Of a DNA stretch of 64,000 bases, positions 33,680-45,766 are shown piece by piece. The notes beneath the pieces are model-generated. The model was not told where the DNA came from, did not search any database, and saw nothing but the letters and a program-made list of their open reading frames with translations. The stretch's first letter is position 1. Each line of letters starts with the position of its first letter. The stretch lies in NCBI GenBank assembly GCA_036867785.1, contig CP145413.1, positions 868,001-932,000 of the forward strand, read 5' to 3'. The stretch is from Plasmodiophora brassicae (lineage: Eukaryota; Endomyxa: Phytomyxea; Phytomyxea; Plasmodiophorida). Made by a program: the position numbers and the translations under genes.

Positions 33680-34389
33680 TGCTGATGTGCAGGGGATTAT
33701 ATCTCTCGTCGCTATCGACACGTGCCCGGCATGTCACGACCGGTAACGGAATCGATTCGGTGGCGACGTCTGAGACGAGTAGCACCCTGGTGGGAACTGC
33801 GAGCCCCAGTGTGGCCGCCTTGACATCCAGGGCGATGGCGCGCATGGTGACGTTGCAACGCGTGATCGTAGCCGGCCCGTAGCAGTTGCTGGCGCTCCCC
33901 ATGACCATGGTAGTTGTACAGGGGCGGCCTCATTCTCCAGCATCCGCAATGTCGTTGCTCGCTGGGCATCCCAAGTGGCTGTCCTGGGACTTGGCGAGCA
34001 CTGGTTGCAAGCAGGGCACTCTGTGTCGTCACGTCGGCTCCGACCTGGCTCCGAACGTGCCAGTGTGAAATTGCTACCAGCGGCAGTTCTGGTCGTCGCC
34101 CTGCTGATCGACGTCGACGACTATCCCACGTTTTACCACCTTCATCGCCGTCATCACCATTTCGACGACTGTCCTCCTGGCATCCGAACATCCTGCCTCA
34201 TCATGGTCGCCCGACGACAACCCTACGTCAGGATTCCCCATTACGCCCGTCCAGGGAACGGCGGATTCCAGACCGGGGATCGGCCCCCCAGTTTATATAC
34301 AGGAATCAGTACCGGCAGGTGATGATGAGACGTTCACATGCAGAGTGTGAGACGTGCAGCGTCCCTACGACAGTCGACAATCGTCAGCG
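33680..34389. other. Divergent spacer between TmcB-like copy 1 and CFAP221
   Basis: This 710 bp spacer separates two divergent starts. A TATA-like string (TTTATATAC) at 34292-34300 sits about 90 bp before the CFAP221 ATG. On the minus strand, 33615-33908 encodes a Cys-containing stretch (NCYGPATITRCNVTMRAI) followed by VLLVSDVATESIPLPVV, which looks somewhat protein-like. I cannot find a convincing start or splice set, so I do not call a gene. Confidence 0.3.
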
Positions 34390-37300
34390 ATGTCGTCTCG
34401 GGTCGTGCAAGGCGTCCCGGTCCCCGTTGAATTGTTCGCTGCTTCTGCGAAGCGTTCTAAACCGCCGCCGCAGAAAGGTTCGCCTCACCTCGTGGTGTCT
34501 AACAGGGTGTGGCTGAGATTTCATCTGAAAGAGTCGTGCGCACGCGTTGGAGGCAACGCGAGCATTACCGCGGATCCGGGCGCCGTCCACTTTCCAGGAT
34601 ACACGCTCGAGGGTCCCAATGTTGCCTCGTTCCGCCTGAGGAACATGTCAGCATCGAGGCAACGCGTCCAGGTGCTTCTGCCCGACACGATCGAGTTCGA
34701 CATGGAGTTCGACAACCAGGGGTGGATGGCGCCGGGTCTATCCCAGCAGGTTCGCGTCCTGTTCCGGCCGACAAGCTGGCGATACCACGCGGACCAGATC
34801 CGGGTCCACCACCCGGACGGAAACTTCATCGTCCCGATCCACGCGTACCCCGTCGTCAGCGACCTCGTGTTCCCGACCGTCATCGACATGGGCAACTGCG
34901 ACCTGGGCGCATCGGCCACTCGCACCGTCACCATGCGGTCCGACGTTCCCGTTGATTTTGAGTTTCGCCTCACACCCGTCAAAACGTCGCCTGAATTCGC
35001 GGTCGAACCTCTGCAGGTGAGCAGGCCGACGTCCTACGCTGCCTGTCGACTCCGAACCCGTCATGACCGTTCTGGCACAGGGTGTCATCCCTGGCAACGG
35101 TTCCGTCGCTGTCACCGTCCGGTACACGCCAAAGCAGCGTCAGACGGCGGAGGTCTCGTTCCAGGTCCGGGGTCCCCGCACACGCTCCGTGACTGCAGCC
35201 CGCAGTTTAACATTAGGGCGCAGGTCCACATATCGCAGTTCGCGTTCAAGCCGTTCCTCTGTACGGTTCGGGCGTCGTCAACGTTCGACGTCAAACCTGC
35301 ACCGCCGCCGCCGCCGCCATCACAGGAACCCGCGCCAACCCGCGCGCTTTCGCCGCCGCCAAAGCGGCAACGTCCCCGAGCACGGCCGTCGCCCAGTACG
35401 CCACTCGAGCGGATCGAGCGCGTGTCCCCGGTCGTCTGATTCCCGTACGCAGAGGACGGCGACCGGGGCGAACCGGGCCGGTTGCTGCCTGAGAAGATGA
35501 ATGGCGTGACGATGCCGCCGAGGATCATCGGTCTGCCCAACGCCGTTAATTTCGTCCTGTCCCAGGTGGTTTTCGCCGATCGTCGACCAGTCGTTCCGGC
35601 AGAGCGGCCCGACCTGGACGCTGACGACGGTAGAAGACGTCACCAGCGCGGTACCGCGCCAGCTTGGCTGAACTGCCACTGGCACAGTATCCGGGCTGGA
35701 CCCGGCTGCCGCGTCGGACGCCATCGACTTCCCTGGCGAGTCGACCGCCGTCCAGGTCGCCCTGTTCGAACGGGAGTACCGTCGCGCGTGCCACCTGGAG
35801 AAGAAGTTCGCCATGAAGCCGTCCTGGAACCGGACCGGTGAACTCGCGCGCGCAGCGTCCGCCCCTGGGGGAGGCGCGCCTAACCGCATCCCCGCGCCTA
35901 GGCCATACGCTGCTGACGGACCCGGAGATGGAATCGATCGAATCCAGAGCGCGCCGGTCCGGCCCAGTTCGCAACGATGCCGTTCGTCGTGATATCGTCA
36001 TCGTCCCCGGCGATGTGGAGCCGTCCGGGCACGCCACCTGGGAGGAGTTCCGCGGCGATCAGTGGAGGCGACGGGAGCGCGCCCTCGACGACCTCCTCGT
36101 CCTGCTGTCCAGGTTCATCGTGCGGCACCGCGTACAGAAACGCATCGAACTGGTCGGCGCGTACGCCCTTGACGACGGCGAACGTTGACGTATTCCCCAC
36201 AGATGCGAACGGCGTTAGCGTTGGACCTGTCGCGGCACGCTTCGGCGGTCCTCGTTCCCGATACCGTCGAGGTCGGCCCCGATGAGGGCCCGCTCGACGG
36301 CAACGATATCGTCGACGACGATGACGACGATTGGGCGCCCGATGACGGCGTGGACGTGTCGCCTGAGGCGGTCATCGCTCGATCCCGGGCGAGCACGCGG
36401 GCGGCGCTCGTCGAGTTCCCGGTGCCCGAACAGGACGACAACGCGGACAAAGGGTACAAACCGTACCCGCGTCCTGCCTTCCTCGGTACCAGCAGCGGCA
36501 CCGTTCGTCTGCTGACGGGACGCGCGCTGAGCGCCATCGTGTCCTCTGCACAGGGTACGCCCCGATCCTGCCCACAGCGCTGCGACGGGGAGCGCTAGGC
36601 GAGGACACGTACGCGGGGAGTCGCCCGCCTCCGGCGACATCGCCGGTCCTCAACGCCGCCTTGCCAGACGGCGATTCGGCGGCGAAGATCGCGGCCATTG
36701 ACCTGATCAGGACGAACCCGTCCATCGTGGCACGAAGGGCGCCAGCACCGGTTCGCGGTGTCGCCCCCCGACACGCTGGTTGGGCGTCTGATTGGCGTCC
36801 TGTAGATGACGGAAGCGGACCCGTCGTTCATACTGACACAGCCGACGCTGATCCTGGAGCGGGCCCGACCGGAACGAATGGGCCAGCAGCCACCAGGGGC
36901 GGACGTTGTACTTCGGGAACCGATCCACGTCGTCGAGCACGTCTGTACTTGTGCGATATTGTTGCAGGGCAGGGTTCGCCTTACTCGCGGCATCTAGGTC
37001 GGGACCCAATCCGTCGTGTCGCTTCGTGGCTTGCCATCGCTGTCGAACTTCTGGATGCCTCGTGTATCCGACCCGGGCATCGTGACCGACGATCCGCCAG
37101 CGCTGCTGACGTGCCTCCCCGATGACGACGTCCTGAGCGATTCCGACAACGACCAGGACAGTACGCAGGAACCAGTACACGCGTTCGTCATTGTACGACG
37201 CGCCTGGGCTAATCAGCACGGTTGACCCAGGGGACACCAGCGGCGCCGACGCTGGACGATGCGGTTGTCCTGTTTGGGGATTACGGTCCAGGCCCCGAGC

Positions 37301-37470
37301 AGATGCCCATGGAGGCGGCCCATGCGAAGCTCGACGACGCGCTGCTGGCCATACGCGATCGTCATCGTCTCGGGTTCGAATCGGGCATCGACTGGCGCCT
37401 ATCGCAACCCGGATTGCATACCAGCCTACAGGGGCGCGCGTTCACCACCCGTGCCCACAATACATCGTGA
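34390..37470 (+). CDS. CFAP221: Cilia- and flagella-associated protein 221 (PCDP1)
   Basis: Central-pair (C1d) projection protein that binds calmodulin and regulates axonemal dynein. The first three exons splice cleanly (34390-35016, 35081-35164, 35206 onward). They contain Ig-like/ASH-type beta domains: FHLKESCARVG, DPGAVHFPGYTLEGPNV, FRPTSWRYHADQIRVHHPDG, then VRYTPKQRQTAEVSFQ. A proline/arginine linker follows. Later exons hold MNGVTMPPRIIGLPNAVNFVLSQ spread near 35.5 kb, FEREYRRACHLEKKFAMK near 35.8 kb, an IQ-like basic helix (WRRRERALDDLLVLLSRFIV) near 36.1 kb and a Pro/Tyr motif YKPYPRPAF at 36.5 kb. The 3' part (36.6-37.47 kb) is acidic and low in conservation, and its exons and true stop are uncertain. 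Identity is clear from the N-terminal half and the middle motifs. Confidence 0.78.
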
Positions 37471-37737
37471 CCGAACTGGGAGAACATGACAGCACCGCGT
37501 GTTGAGATTGAAGACGCGCGGGGAACAATCTCGAGACGGCATTCAACCTGCTTATACTGGCCAACCAACGACCGGTGCACAGTTGTTTCGCCAGATTGTA
37601 CTAGCGGCCTCGTATCCACGATACGTTGTTTGACGGGACCAGCTCCGCGTCCCATCTCGATCGTCACCGGCTCGCTGCAACGCGCCTGCCTGCGACAGGT
37701 TGATTCACCATGGCACGTAGAGCAACAACATGCAAGT

Positions 37738-40700
37738 CTATTGTGCTTCTTTGGCGAGTCGTGTAGACCGTCTTGTACGAGGCGTGTCGGGGACTGGCTT
37801 TGCGGGCGTTGGTGTCGCTTTCGCCTGCCTGGCGCGTTTGTTGCTGGGTGCTGCGGGTACCACTAAGGCACGCTTCTTGACCGAGGCGACGATGGCGTCC
37901 AGCGCGATGGTTGTTTCGGCTTCACTCGCCTTCAAACGTGGCACGACAGGTCCCGGCGCACGGTCATCTTCCTGGCGCGTCGGTCGTGGCTCGGGGTGCT
38001 CTGCTGGAGCTGGCAGCGGCTTTGGCGCCATGAGACGACCCATGGCATTGGCGTACATCGTGTCCAGTGGCGGCATGACGTGACTGGGCCCCGCCAGACC
38101 CGACGACACGATTCCAGACGCAGGCTTCGACTTTGGCACAACCGAGTCCGACTCGTTCGACGCGGGCCTGCCGAACAGATCCTGCAATGGGACTCTTGCG
38201 CCGCCAGATGGCACAGCAGACGCCACGGCTTCGTCTCCGCCGGCAGCGCCCCCGTCAACGCCTGACGAGAACTGAAGCAGGGTGAATGACTGAAATCACA
38301 TTGCGATGACGATACGCGCACCTTCAGACTGCATAGCTCCCCACGCTGACTGATGGCAACCAGGGTTGTGTCGTTCGAAATGAACGCCAGCGCCGAGCAC
38401 TGTGGCAGCAGGGGAATCAGTACCCGATGGCGGCAGCCGACACGACGCGTCAATAAGTACCTTCAGCTTGCGCGACAGCAGCGGGACCTTCCAGTCTGGG
38501 CGCATTAAGTGAACGGTGCTGTCTGTGGCAACGGCGAACATTCGCGACGAGAATGCGGCGACCCTGGCCGACATGGGAGCCTTCAACTCCATCTGCACAA
38601 CGATGCTGTAAGGGCCTCCAGCAGTACAGGACCGTGGTGTAACCTGCTTACCGATCTGCTGACCGTGTCCCAGCTGACGACAGCGGTCGCCGAGACGCAG
38701 ATCAGGTGTCGCCCACAGAACCCGATCGTGTGGATATCTGGAAACTGTCGGACGGTATGCAACAGCTCCATCGTTGTCGTATCCCACAGCGTCACAATCG
38801 AACCTGTCCACTGGATAAGAAACCGGAACCATCAGCAAGAACAGAAGTTGCATGTTACCCTGGAACAGGATCGCAACGACGGAGCCGTCATTGGAGAACG
38901 CGGCTGCGTCAGCCTTCAGACCTCTGTACTCACCAACGGCACGACAGGCCCAGGTTTCCGATGGCCGAACAGCGTCTGTCTTTGTCATACGCGGCGGGTT
39001 GTCACGCGCGGCAGTGCCCCAGAATTGGAACGATGCTCCAGACAGAACCACGCACAGGTCCTCAGCAGGATGGAATAGGATTCCCTGTCAACGCGTCAGA
39101 ACGGATACGCCGAGCTGGCAGCAAGCCGACCTTGATGGCCGGAATGTCGTGAACGACAGATCGGAGGCAGTAGGTGTGACGCGACGAGTCCCATTGCCGG
39201 AACGACAGCGAGTTCACCAGACGAGACTGGGACGAACGCAGGCTAACAGCAATCCACTGACCATCGTGGTTAATCCCCCAGCCGTCAATGTAGGCCACAC
39301 CGTCCCGGTTAACAGCCATCGGGTCCGTTTCTGAATTCCAGTCAGCACCCAGCGAAACGAAGCAAAGATGATGTGCGTACCGATCTGGAGTTTGTTGCAA
39401 CCGCGAACCACGTCGTACACCTGGACATTCGTATTGTTCGGTGCGACAATGACGACATGGCCAGGGATACGCGGATCGGGATGAAGCTCGAACGGCCTCT
39501 GCATCGCCGGGGACTGATCGAATTTCACAGTGCCATGCGATTTGCAGACGGGGTCCGGTCGGCGAGTCACGACTCCACGAATGACGGTCTTGACGCGCGA
39601 TGAAATGGACGAGATGACACGGATCGTGTTATCGGCACACGTCACAGCAAACATGTCGCCCCGCGCAGAGACGGCAATGCCTTGGATTGCGCCTCCCAGA
39701 CGCGGCAGAAACTGTTTATGGCCATCGCGCATGTGCCATTGCACGAGGACTTTCTCGTTGCCGCCAGACAGCAGGTACGTTCCATCATCGGTGAATTGCA
39801 GGGCACCGAATCCATGAGCATGCCAGTGCAGGACAGACGTCACGCATCCCTTCTTGGAATTGGGCGACCCCTTCTTGGCGTGATCACCCTGTAAGGTATA
39901 TATCAGATACAGTAAAGGACAGAAGTGACAAGACGGGTACAGCAAACCTGAATATGGTAACGGTACCATAGGGTAATGCGTCCAACGACGTCACTCGTGC
40001 AAATGTAATTGTCTTCCGGGTGGAAACAAACAGAAAGGAGTTCGTTTGAGTGCCTGGACGAGAGTCAGATGCGCCACCACGCGGGAACGAAGTCGGGCGA
40101 CCTGTGCGACACGACCGTCCCGGACGCTAATCGGACCATGAGTTTCTGTGATGAAACGCACGCGATTGTTGCTCCGTCAGGGGCCACGGCGAGCCCGCTG
40201 ACAGGCTTCTTTGTCTTCATTATGCTGGTCACCGCCTAGATCGTGTCAGTATACGGACAGGCGCCAGCAGACGTTCGGCAACGACAGTTACCTTGGACTG
40301 ACGATCGATTTTCATTACGGCGCCCTTACCCCCGCCAGGGTTCGTTGCGACAATAATTGAAGTGGCGGCAACCTGCATGCGGACGCAAGGCGACTTCACA
40401 TCGATCGAGTCAACAACCGCACCACTCTCGACTTCAAACACGACGATACGCCCATCCAGGGCGCACGTTATGACGTGCGACCCGTCGGTGGCCACAGATG
40501 TTACCTGCAAACGTATTACGCTTCAACACCAGAGTCTTCGATCGCGCTTCTGACCGTGTTCTTATGGCCAGTCAGTTGCCGGATACGTTCTCCTGTGGCC
40601 ACGCTGTACACGTCAACAGCGGCACCGGATGCGGCTAAGAGCAGTGTGTCGTTGCATGCAAACCGCGCTGGAATTGCATTGAACTGGGATCCGCAATGTC

Positions 40701-40848
40701 GCCATGAGCACTGGGTGTCCATGGCCACCATGGCTTCGAGAGCAGTCTCAGAAGCGACGGGGGATCCGGAATCCGTACGCAGTCCGCCACGGAGTCCGGG
40801 GGACATACCCACATACGGGGCCAGCGCCAGCGCACCCGACGCCTGCAT
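37738..40848 (-). CDS. WDR75: WD-repeat protein 75 / UTP17, U3 snoRNP component
   Basis: Nucleolar subunit of the small-subunit processome (t-UTP/UtpA), needed for rRNA transcription and early 18S processing. Read on the minus strand from about 40848, the first exon has the N-terminal WD motif VDVYSVATGERIRQLTGHKN. The next (40.2-40.5 kb) has SHVITCALDGRIVVFEVESG. Near 39.7 kb is the diagnostic block YLLSGGNEKVLVQWHM followed by KQFLPRLGGAIQGIAVS. More WD repeats follow to 38.3 kb (SNDGSVVAILFQGN). The last exon (38226-37738) is a basic, proline-rich tail ending RTRRSTRLAKEAQ, consistent with a nucleolar protein. Introns are short and only partly placed. The start is the first in-frame ATG before the first WD repeat and may be one of several. 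Confidence 0.83.
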
Positions 40849-40990
40849 CGAGTCTATTTATAGTTCGTCACAGACCTCCGTCCTGGCTTGTGGGAGTGCG
40901 GCCAGGTCCAGACTCCAGGAGCCCGCACAACATTCATTCTGCTTTTGGTCGGCCTGTTGCCCAGTGTTCGCACCAAGGACATCGTTGATC

Positions 40991-42300
40991 ATGCTGTTTG
41001 ACGCCCTGTCCTCCGATGTTCACGTTGTACGGCGCCGCTTGCTGCTGCTCCTTCCTCTCCTGTGTGGTCTACTGCCATCGTCACCAGCGACACCCTCTTA
41101 CCGCTGGACACATTTTGGTGAACTGTAAGTACGACGCAGTCTGATGGCCAACCCGTTGCTCGCTCCCTGGCTAAGCAGTCGCTATCCAGAGACTGGAGTC
41201 ATAAGAAGATCAGATCCCTTCCACAATGGACGACGTTTGACTGGGCCAACCAAGTGCAGATGCTGTACGTTTCGACGCTGCCATCGTCAACCGAACATAA
41301 TCAACTCCAGTTGGGATAGCTCGCTGACAAGCAACCAGATCAGCACGATTACCGATGGGGCCTTCGCTGGCCTGGAATCGCTTAGTACACTGTATGCGCC
41401 ACAGTCGCTTGGGCTCATTAGTCAGCTTCTGATCTGAAATATCTGCAGCGTCCTAGATGGAAACCCGATCCGCAACATTGGGCATCGTGCTTTCTTCGGG
41501 CTACGGCTGCTGTGAGCAAAGTAACGTCACTCTGTCGGAAATGCGGATTTTCATCAGCCCCACTATTTCACAGGACGCTCTCGTTGAACGGAATCGGCAT
41601 TCATACGATTGACGGTTCCATCTTCCAAAACCTGTCGTCGATGATCCTGTTAGTCGTTGACTTTAGAGGCCGTACGTATTGATCATCTGAATTACTCGAA
41701 CAGGTTCCTTCAGGACAACGAGATCGAGGTTGTCACATCTCTTATGTTCGCAGGACGTCTGCCAGCGCTTCGACGCCTGTATGCAACTCCAGTGTCCTTG
41801 TTGGCAGAGACCAGTTGACAGATGTCCTGATAGCGTTTTGACGCGCAATCGGATCCATACAATTGGGCCCGGTGCGTTTAGCGGATTGGACAAACTGGAA
41901 GACTTGTATGTCTCACACGTGGCCCTTGCGTTATTGTGGTTAACGTCGGCTTTGTGCAGATGTCTCACAGGGAACCCGATTTGCGAACAGTTGAATGACC
42001 CGACCAACAGTTGGATGTGGCGCGCTGCCTGGGGACTGGTGGACACTGCCACCATTGAATGCGATTGACGCGCAAGCCGTACGCCGCCCCACGGTCTGGA
42101 TGGCACTCCTGTCGCAATTTACGCTGCTTGCTCTCTTGTCAAGAGCGCCAGCCGGTATTCCGCTACGTCGGACGGCAGTGTCGCACCGAGGCAACGCCCA
42201 GGTCGCCCCGGAACTCGTGGTCAACTCGGCTGTCGCATCGGACGCCGCCTGATCTGTCGTACCGGACGGACTGTCGACGCGGTGCTGGACCCGGCAGATT
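40991..42300 (+). CDS. Leucine-rich-repeat protein with signal peptide, about one repeat per exon
   Basis: ATG 40991 starts a chain with a strongly hydrophobic leader (RRRLLLLLPLLCGLLPSSP), most likely a signal peptide. A first splice (donor GTAAGT at 41127) leads to LSRDWSHKKIRSLPQW. Further short exons each carry one 24-residue LRR: LTSNQISTITDGAFAGLESL (41.33 kb), LDGNPIRNIGHRAFFGLRLL (41.46 kb), NGIGIHTIDGSIFQNLSS (41.6 kb), LQDNEIEVVTSLMFAG (41.7 kb) and LTRNRIHTIGPGAFSGLDKL (41.85 kb). A cysteine-containing cap (GNPICEQLNDPTNSWMW) ends near 42.07 kb. Spacing of ~130 bp with one repeat per exon is typical of duplicated LRR exons. A Cys-rich segment after 42.07 kb may continue the gene, so the 3' end is uncertain. 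Extracellular or cell-surface binding is inferred from the leader and LRRs; no ligand is known. Confidence 0.62.
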
Positions 42301-43285
42301 CGTATTGAGCAACGCATACCAACGTCGATAGGAATGCGTCGGCACACATCAAGAGCATCCCGGTCAACGGGGAGCCCACTGATCTTGTGGTCGTCCGCAC
42401 TATACATCGGAGGGGAATGTGTGTTGAGTGAGCGCGGCTGTTTCCTGATCACGGGAGCAGCCAGCACAGAAGCCAGAATGAAGACACAGCGCGCCAGAGT
42501 GCTTCAAACGGGTACAGAACGCATTAAATGTGGGTGACGTTGACGACTCCTGTGGGGCGTGGTTAACCCCATTTCTGGCAGTCCGTTGCTGATCAGCAAT
42601 TATCATGGCATTGTTGAAAGTGATTCATTCAAACGGAACTTACTTATGTCATTGCATTCGTCTTTATATCGAGTACAACCGACGTCAACCGCCACAGGGG
42701 GGGAGGGGCCAGGCCCGGATCTCTGGCCACAGCGACGCGGTCAAAACCGGTTAAAACGTGCACGAGGATGACGCCGTTAAAACGTGCACGAGGATGACGC
42801 CTGATCGGCGTCTGGTTCGTTGGGTCCGGGCACGCCCATGTCTCGGTCACCTCCTGCAATCATTCTACATACGATCGTTCATGTCGTGATGTGGCGGATT
42901 GATCGTCTAGACCAGTAGAGCGCCCGGGATACATAGCACAGGAGGAAACTTTAGTAAAGTAGAAAGAGTATATATTCGTACGAGAAGTCGAGGCGAGACA
43001 AACGAAGGTCCAGATGGATACAGCGAACAATCGCCGAGATGATCCAACAATACGGCATCACGATTGGCCACGAGAGGATGGCGCTCCAGCATCCCCTGAC
43101 GACGACAAGGACAGGTCACTGGGGAATACTTGATGCGGTGTACCGGTGGCTTCACCAGGGAATATAGGCGATACCATCGGGAATATCTCCAGTCCAGCAC
43201 GCGTATGGTTGCCGTTTCCATCATTCGAATATTGAGGATCTCCCACATCGTGATCCGACGCGTACGACCCATCTGCACACGAACA
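42301..43285. other. Region without a recognised gene
   Basis: About 1 kb between the LRR gene and the unrecognised minus-strand gene. Lower GC than the flanks. It holds a 26 bp tandem duplication (separate entry) and a few short open frames with no protein-like features. It could include the 3' end of the LRR gene or untranslated regions. Confidence 0.3.
42751..42801. repeat. Tandem duplication of a 26 bp unit (two copies)
   Basis: The unit TTAAAACGTGCACGAGGATG plus six more bases occurs at 42751-42776 and again immediately at 42777-42801/2, with no mismatch until the last base. It lies in a stretch without a confident gene. It looks like a recent local duplication (slippage or repair). Confidence 0.85.
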
Positions 43286-44555
43286 TTATTTCTTCAGCCG
43301 CACATGCCAAGTGCATGGCATACAAGATGACGCCGCCGAGCTGGACGCATCGTCCCAATCGCATTCCATGAGGCGAGATCGATGATGCTCGAGAAGGAGG
43401 CTAGGATCTGCATGCGGCCCAGATGCCCCGGCTACTGCTCGGTGATTAAGCAACGTCTCATCGTTATACTTGCCTGTGACAATCCAGAACCAACGTCAGA
43501 CACTCGGGCGGTAACTGCCCACCTAGATACATGACTTACGTGACTGAAACAGCGGTGGCCCCGAGCGGAACACAGCACCGATGACAGGCGACATGGACCT
43601 AAGCTTCTCGATATGCTTGGTTGCCGTCGAACGTTTCACATATGCGATCATCGTGTTACACACGGTCGACTGTTGATTGCAGAAATCAACCGCAGCGGGA
43701 TGCCACCTGGCAGATTTCAGAAGGCAGTGTCAGGACCCGATGAGCAGACAGTTACATCGTGTTGGTCCTTGGAGTCGGATTCGATTCGTCGTGGGCGTGC
43801 GGTGGTGCATTCAGTACGAAGATCAGCTGCGTCACGCGAACGTTGACGTCGGTCGAATACATCTCGTGAATGGTCTCGAACGCAAACTGGAGCTTCCTTT
43901 TCACGCCTTGATCCAGCTATCCGGTAAACGGTTAATATACGCAGGGCGAAATCACCGCAGATGATCCTACCCTCTCGAATACGATCTGCGCCCGCGAATG
44001 ATACAGCTTGACGGTCAGTTCTCCGTTATACTGGGCATCGGACATCCAGTCGCCAACGACGAATCGGTACGCCGACAAGTGTGTCGGCTTGACGGAGTGT
44101 TGACGGCCACCGGACGATCGCCGTCGTTTACAGATGACGGCTCGTGGACTGCCAGGTAGGGGGGCGGATATCGGCGTCTGCCTGAACGGCAACGCTTCCT
44201 CCATTCTGCGTACGCTGGTCGTCTATTCACAACAATTAGCGCCCTGCGTGGGGCCAGCCAGCCGGAATGAACCATCGCATGAGTCACTAACCGTCCTTGG
44301 CATAGGCGGTGCGGGCACGGCCATCATCGATCGGTCGCCAGTGGGCACCTCCCATGCCTGGGCCACCGTGACCACTCCTGAACCATCGCGCGCGCTCAGC
44401 TCCATACAACGCGGCACCGGAGATGAGCAGTCCAATCCGGTCCTGACGCAGCTCGTCCGGTCGTCTGAGGCCACTGAGTCTGAGGCCACTCCGTCGCTGC
44501 ACGGACCACGCGCCCTAATAATAGACCCCGCGCCACTGGTCCACGGCACCGACAA
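43286..44555 (-). CDS. Unrecognised multi-exon protein with a conserved-looking beta/alpha domain
   Basis: On the minus strand a spliced frame reads protein-like to a TAA at 43288-43286. Around 44.08-43.99 kb it encodes FVVGDWMSDAQYNGELTVKL and YHSRAQIVFER. A 50-60 nt intron (donor GTAGGA) leads to LDQGVKRKLQFAFETIHEMY and VNVRVTQLIFVLNAPPH. Another leads to DFCNQQSTVCNTMIAYVKR and HIEKLRSMSPVIGAVF, and a last one (donor GTAAGT, acceptor TTGTCACAG) to KYNDETLLNHRAVAGASGP and the stop. The first part alternates like a beta sandwich followed by helices. I have a vague memory of similar protist and fungal proteins but cannot name the family. The 5' end is uncertain: Ser-rich coding potential continues to about 44555 without a clear ATG. 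Confidence 0.5.
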
Positions 44556-44785
44556 TAGCGCTTACGGACACACGGCCTTGGCGGGTTCAGGGGTAGATAG
44601 GTCCGAACCGAACGGCTTTTTGCCAGATCTCAGATCTGGAAGACGTACAGGCAGGACACGTATGGGCTCCCTGAACCGCACCGGCAAACGTATGACGTGG
44701 CCAATGATTAGAATGATAGCAGCTTCACGGAATAGCACATGGAACGACGTTCCTGAAACTACGATATGGGGCCTTGTGTACAGTA

Positions 44786-45766
44786 TCACAGGTCGAAAAC
44801 CGATTCAATTTGCGACAGGCTCGCGTTCCACTGGGATCGCAGCACATCGAGTTCGTAGCGTGCACGGCTCAATTGTTCCTGAGCCAATGACAGATCCTGT
44901 TTAACAGTTAGACGTAAGCACGTGATTTGGCGGTTGGACATGGATTCGTACAGGTGGAAGGTTCTGGTAGCCCTCGATACGGTCGCTGAAGGGTTGGGTC
45001 TTGGACCGTAACTCATCTAGAGTTGTTTTCAACTCGTACAGGCTGCTGTGCGATATTCTTGACGAATAGCCAGTTTCCTTCAGATCTGCCTACCAGCAAT
45101 TGCAGTTAGCATAATCAAGTAGAGCGCAGTCGCGTCCTCTCGTCCTACATTGCATTGTTCCGTGACGCTTTCGTACTCTTGTTGTTTAGCAGGCAAGTAG
45201 AAATCTCTCTCTGATTGCAGCGCTCGTAAACGTTCCTCGTTCGCCTGCAGGCCACCCGAGATTTCAGCAGAGAACCTGCGCAAATCAAGCATGAGAACGC
45301 AAATGTGTAAAATAGATAAATAGCGAAACCTTTCTAGAATGGACAGAATGGGGACGATACCCTCTGAAATCCTTCGCTGAACGTTAGCCTCGTACGTCTC
45401 GAGCTGCGCCAGCTTATCCTGCAGATCAGCCATCTCTAACTGCAGGTCGCATAGCGCGCTCACGAACGACCCAGGATGGCCGTCCTTCAGCCACAGCCGC
45501 TGTGCGATCGATGCCAACTGGTCCAGCTCCTTGCAATCCTCCAACGCAACATCCATTCGCTGGACGACCCTGTGCATTGGGGATGGGCGCGCCCGCTCGG
45601 CGTCAAGGTTCGCCTCAATAATCGCATTCAGCTCGATCCTCGCCTTCGCCCATCGCAGCGCCTCCCCCAGGATGGCCAGCGACCCGTCATCGGACTCGAA
45701 CTGCGCCTCGACGTCAGCGCCCAGCACGGCCCGCAGGTCCTGCGCGATCTCCTCGGCGGCTCGCAT
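44786..45766 (-). CDS. HAUS1: HAUS augmin-like complex subunit 1 homologue
   Basis: Coiled-coil subunit of augmin, which recruits gamma-tubulin to existing spindle microtubules. ATG 45766 (MRAAEEIAQ) is used, since the upstream TTG is not a credible start. A long first exon (to ~45.1 kb) encodes heptad-rich helices (LQLEMADLQDKLAQLETYEA; ANEERLRALQSERDFYL). Two short introns follow: one near 45.06-45.1 kb, and one of about 56 nt with donor GTACGA near 44.94 kb. The spliced C-terminus reads LYELKTTLDELRSK, IEGYQNLPPDLSLAQEQLSR and ARYELDVLRSQWNASLSQI. This aligns with the HAUS1 C-terminus (a YLDLMPNPSLAQ-type motif and following helix). Family assignment rests on that C-terminal motif plus length, so moderate confidence. 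The stop TGA is at 44788-44786. Confidence 0.6.

Noticed and set aside
42301-43285. Decayed transposon in the low-GC stretch
   Set aside because: No reverse transcriptase, transposase or terminal repeats could be recognised. Only one 26 bp tandem duplication is present.
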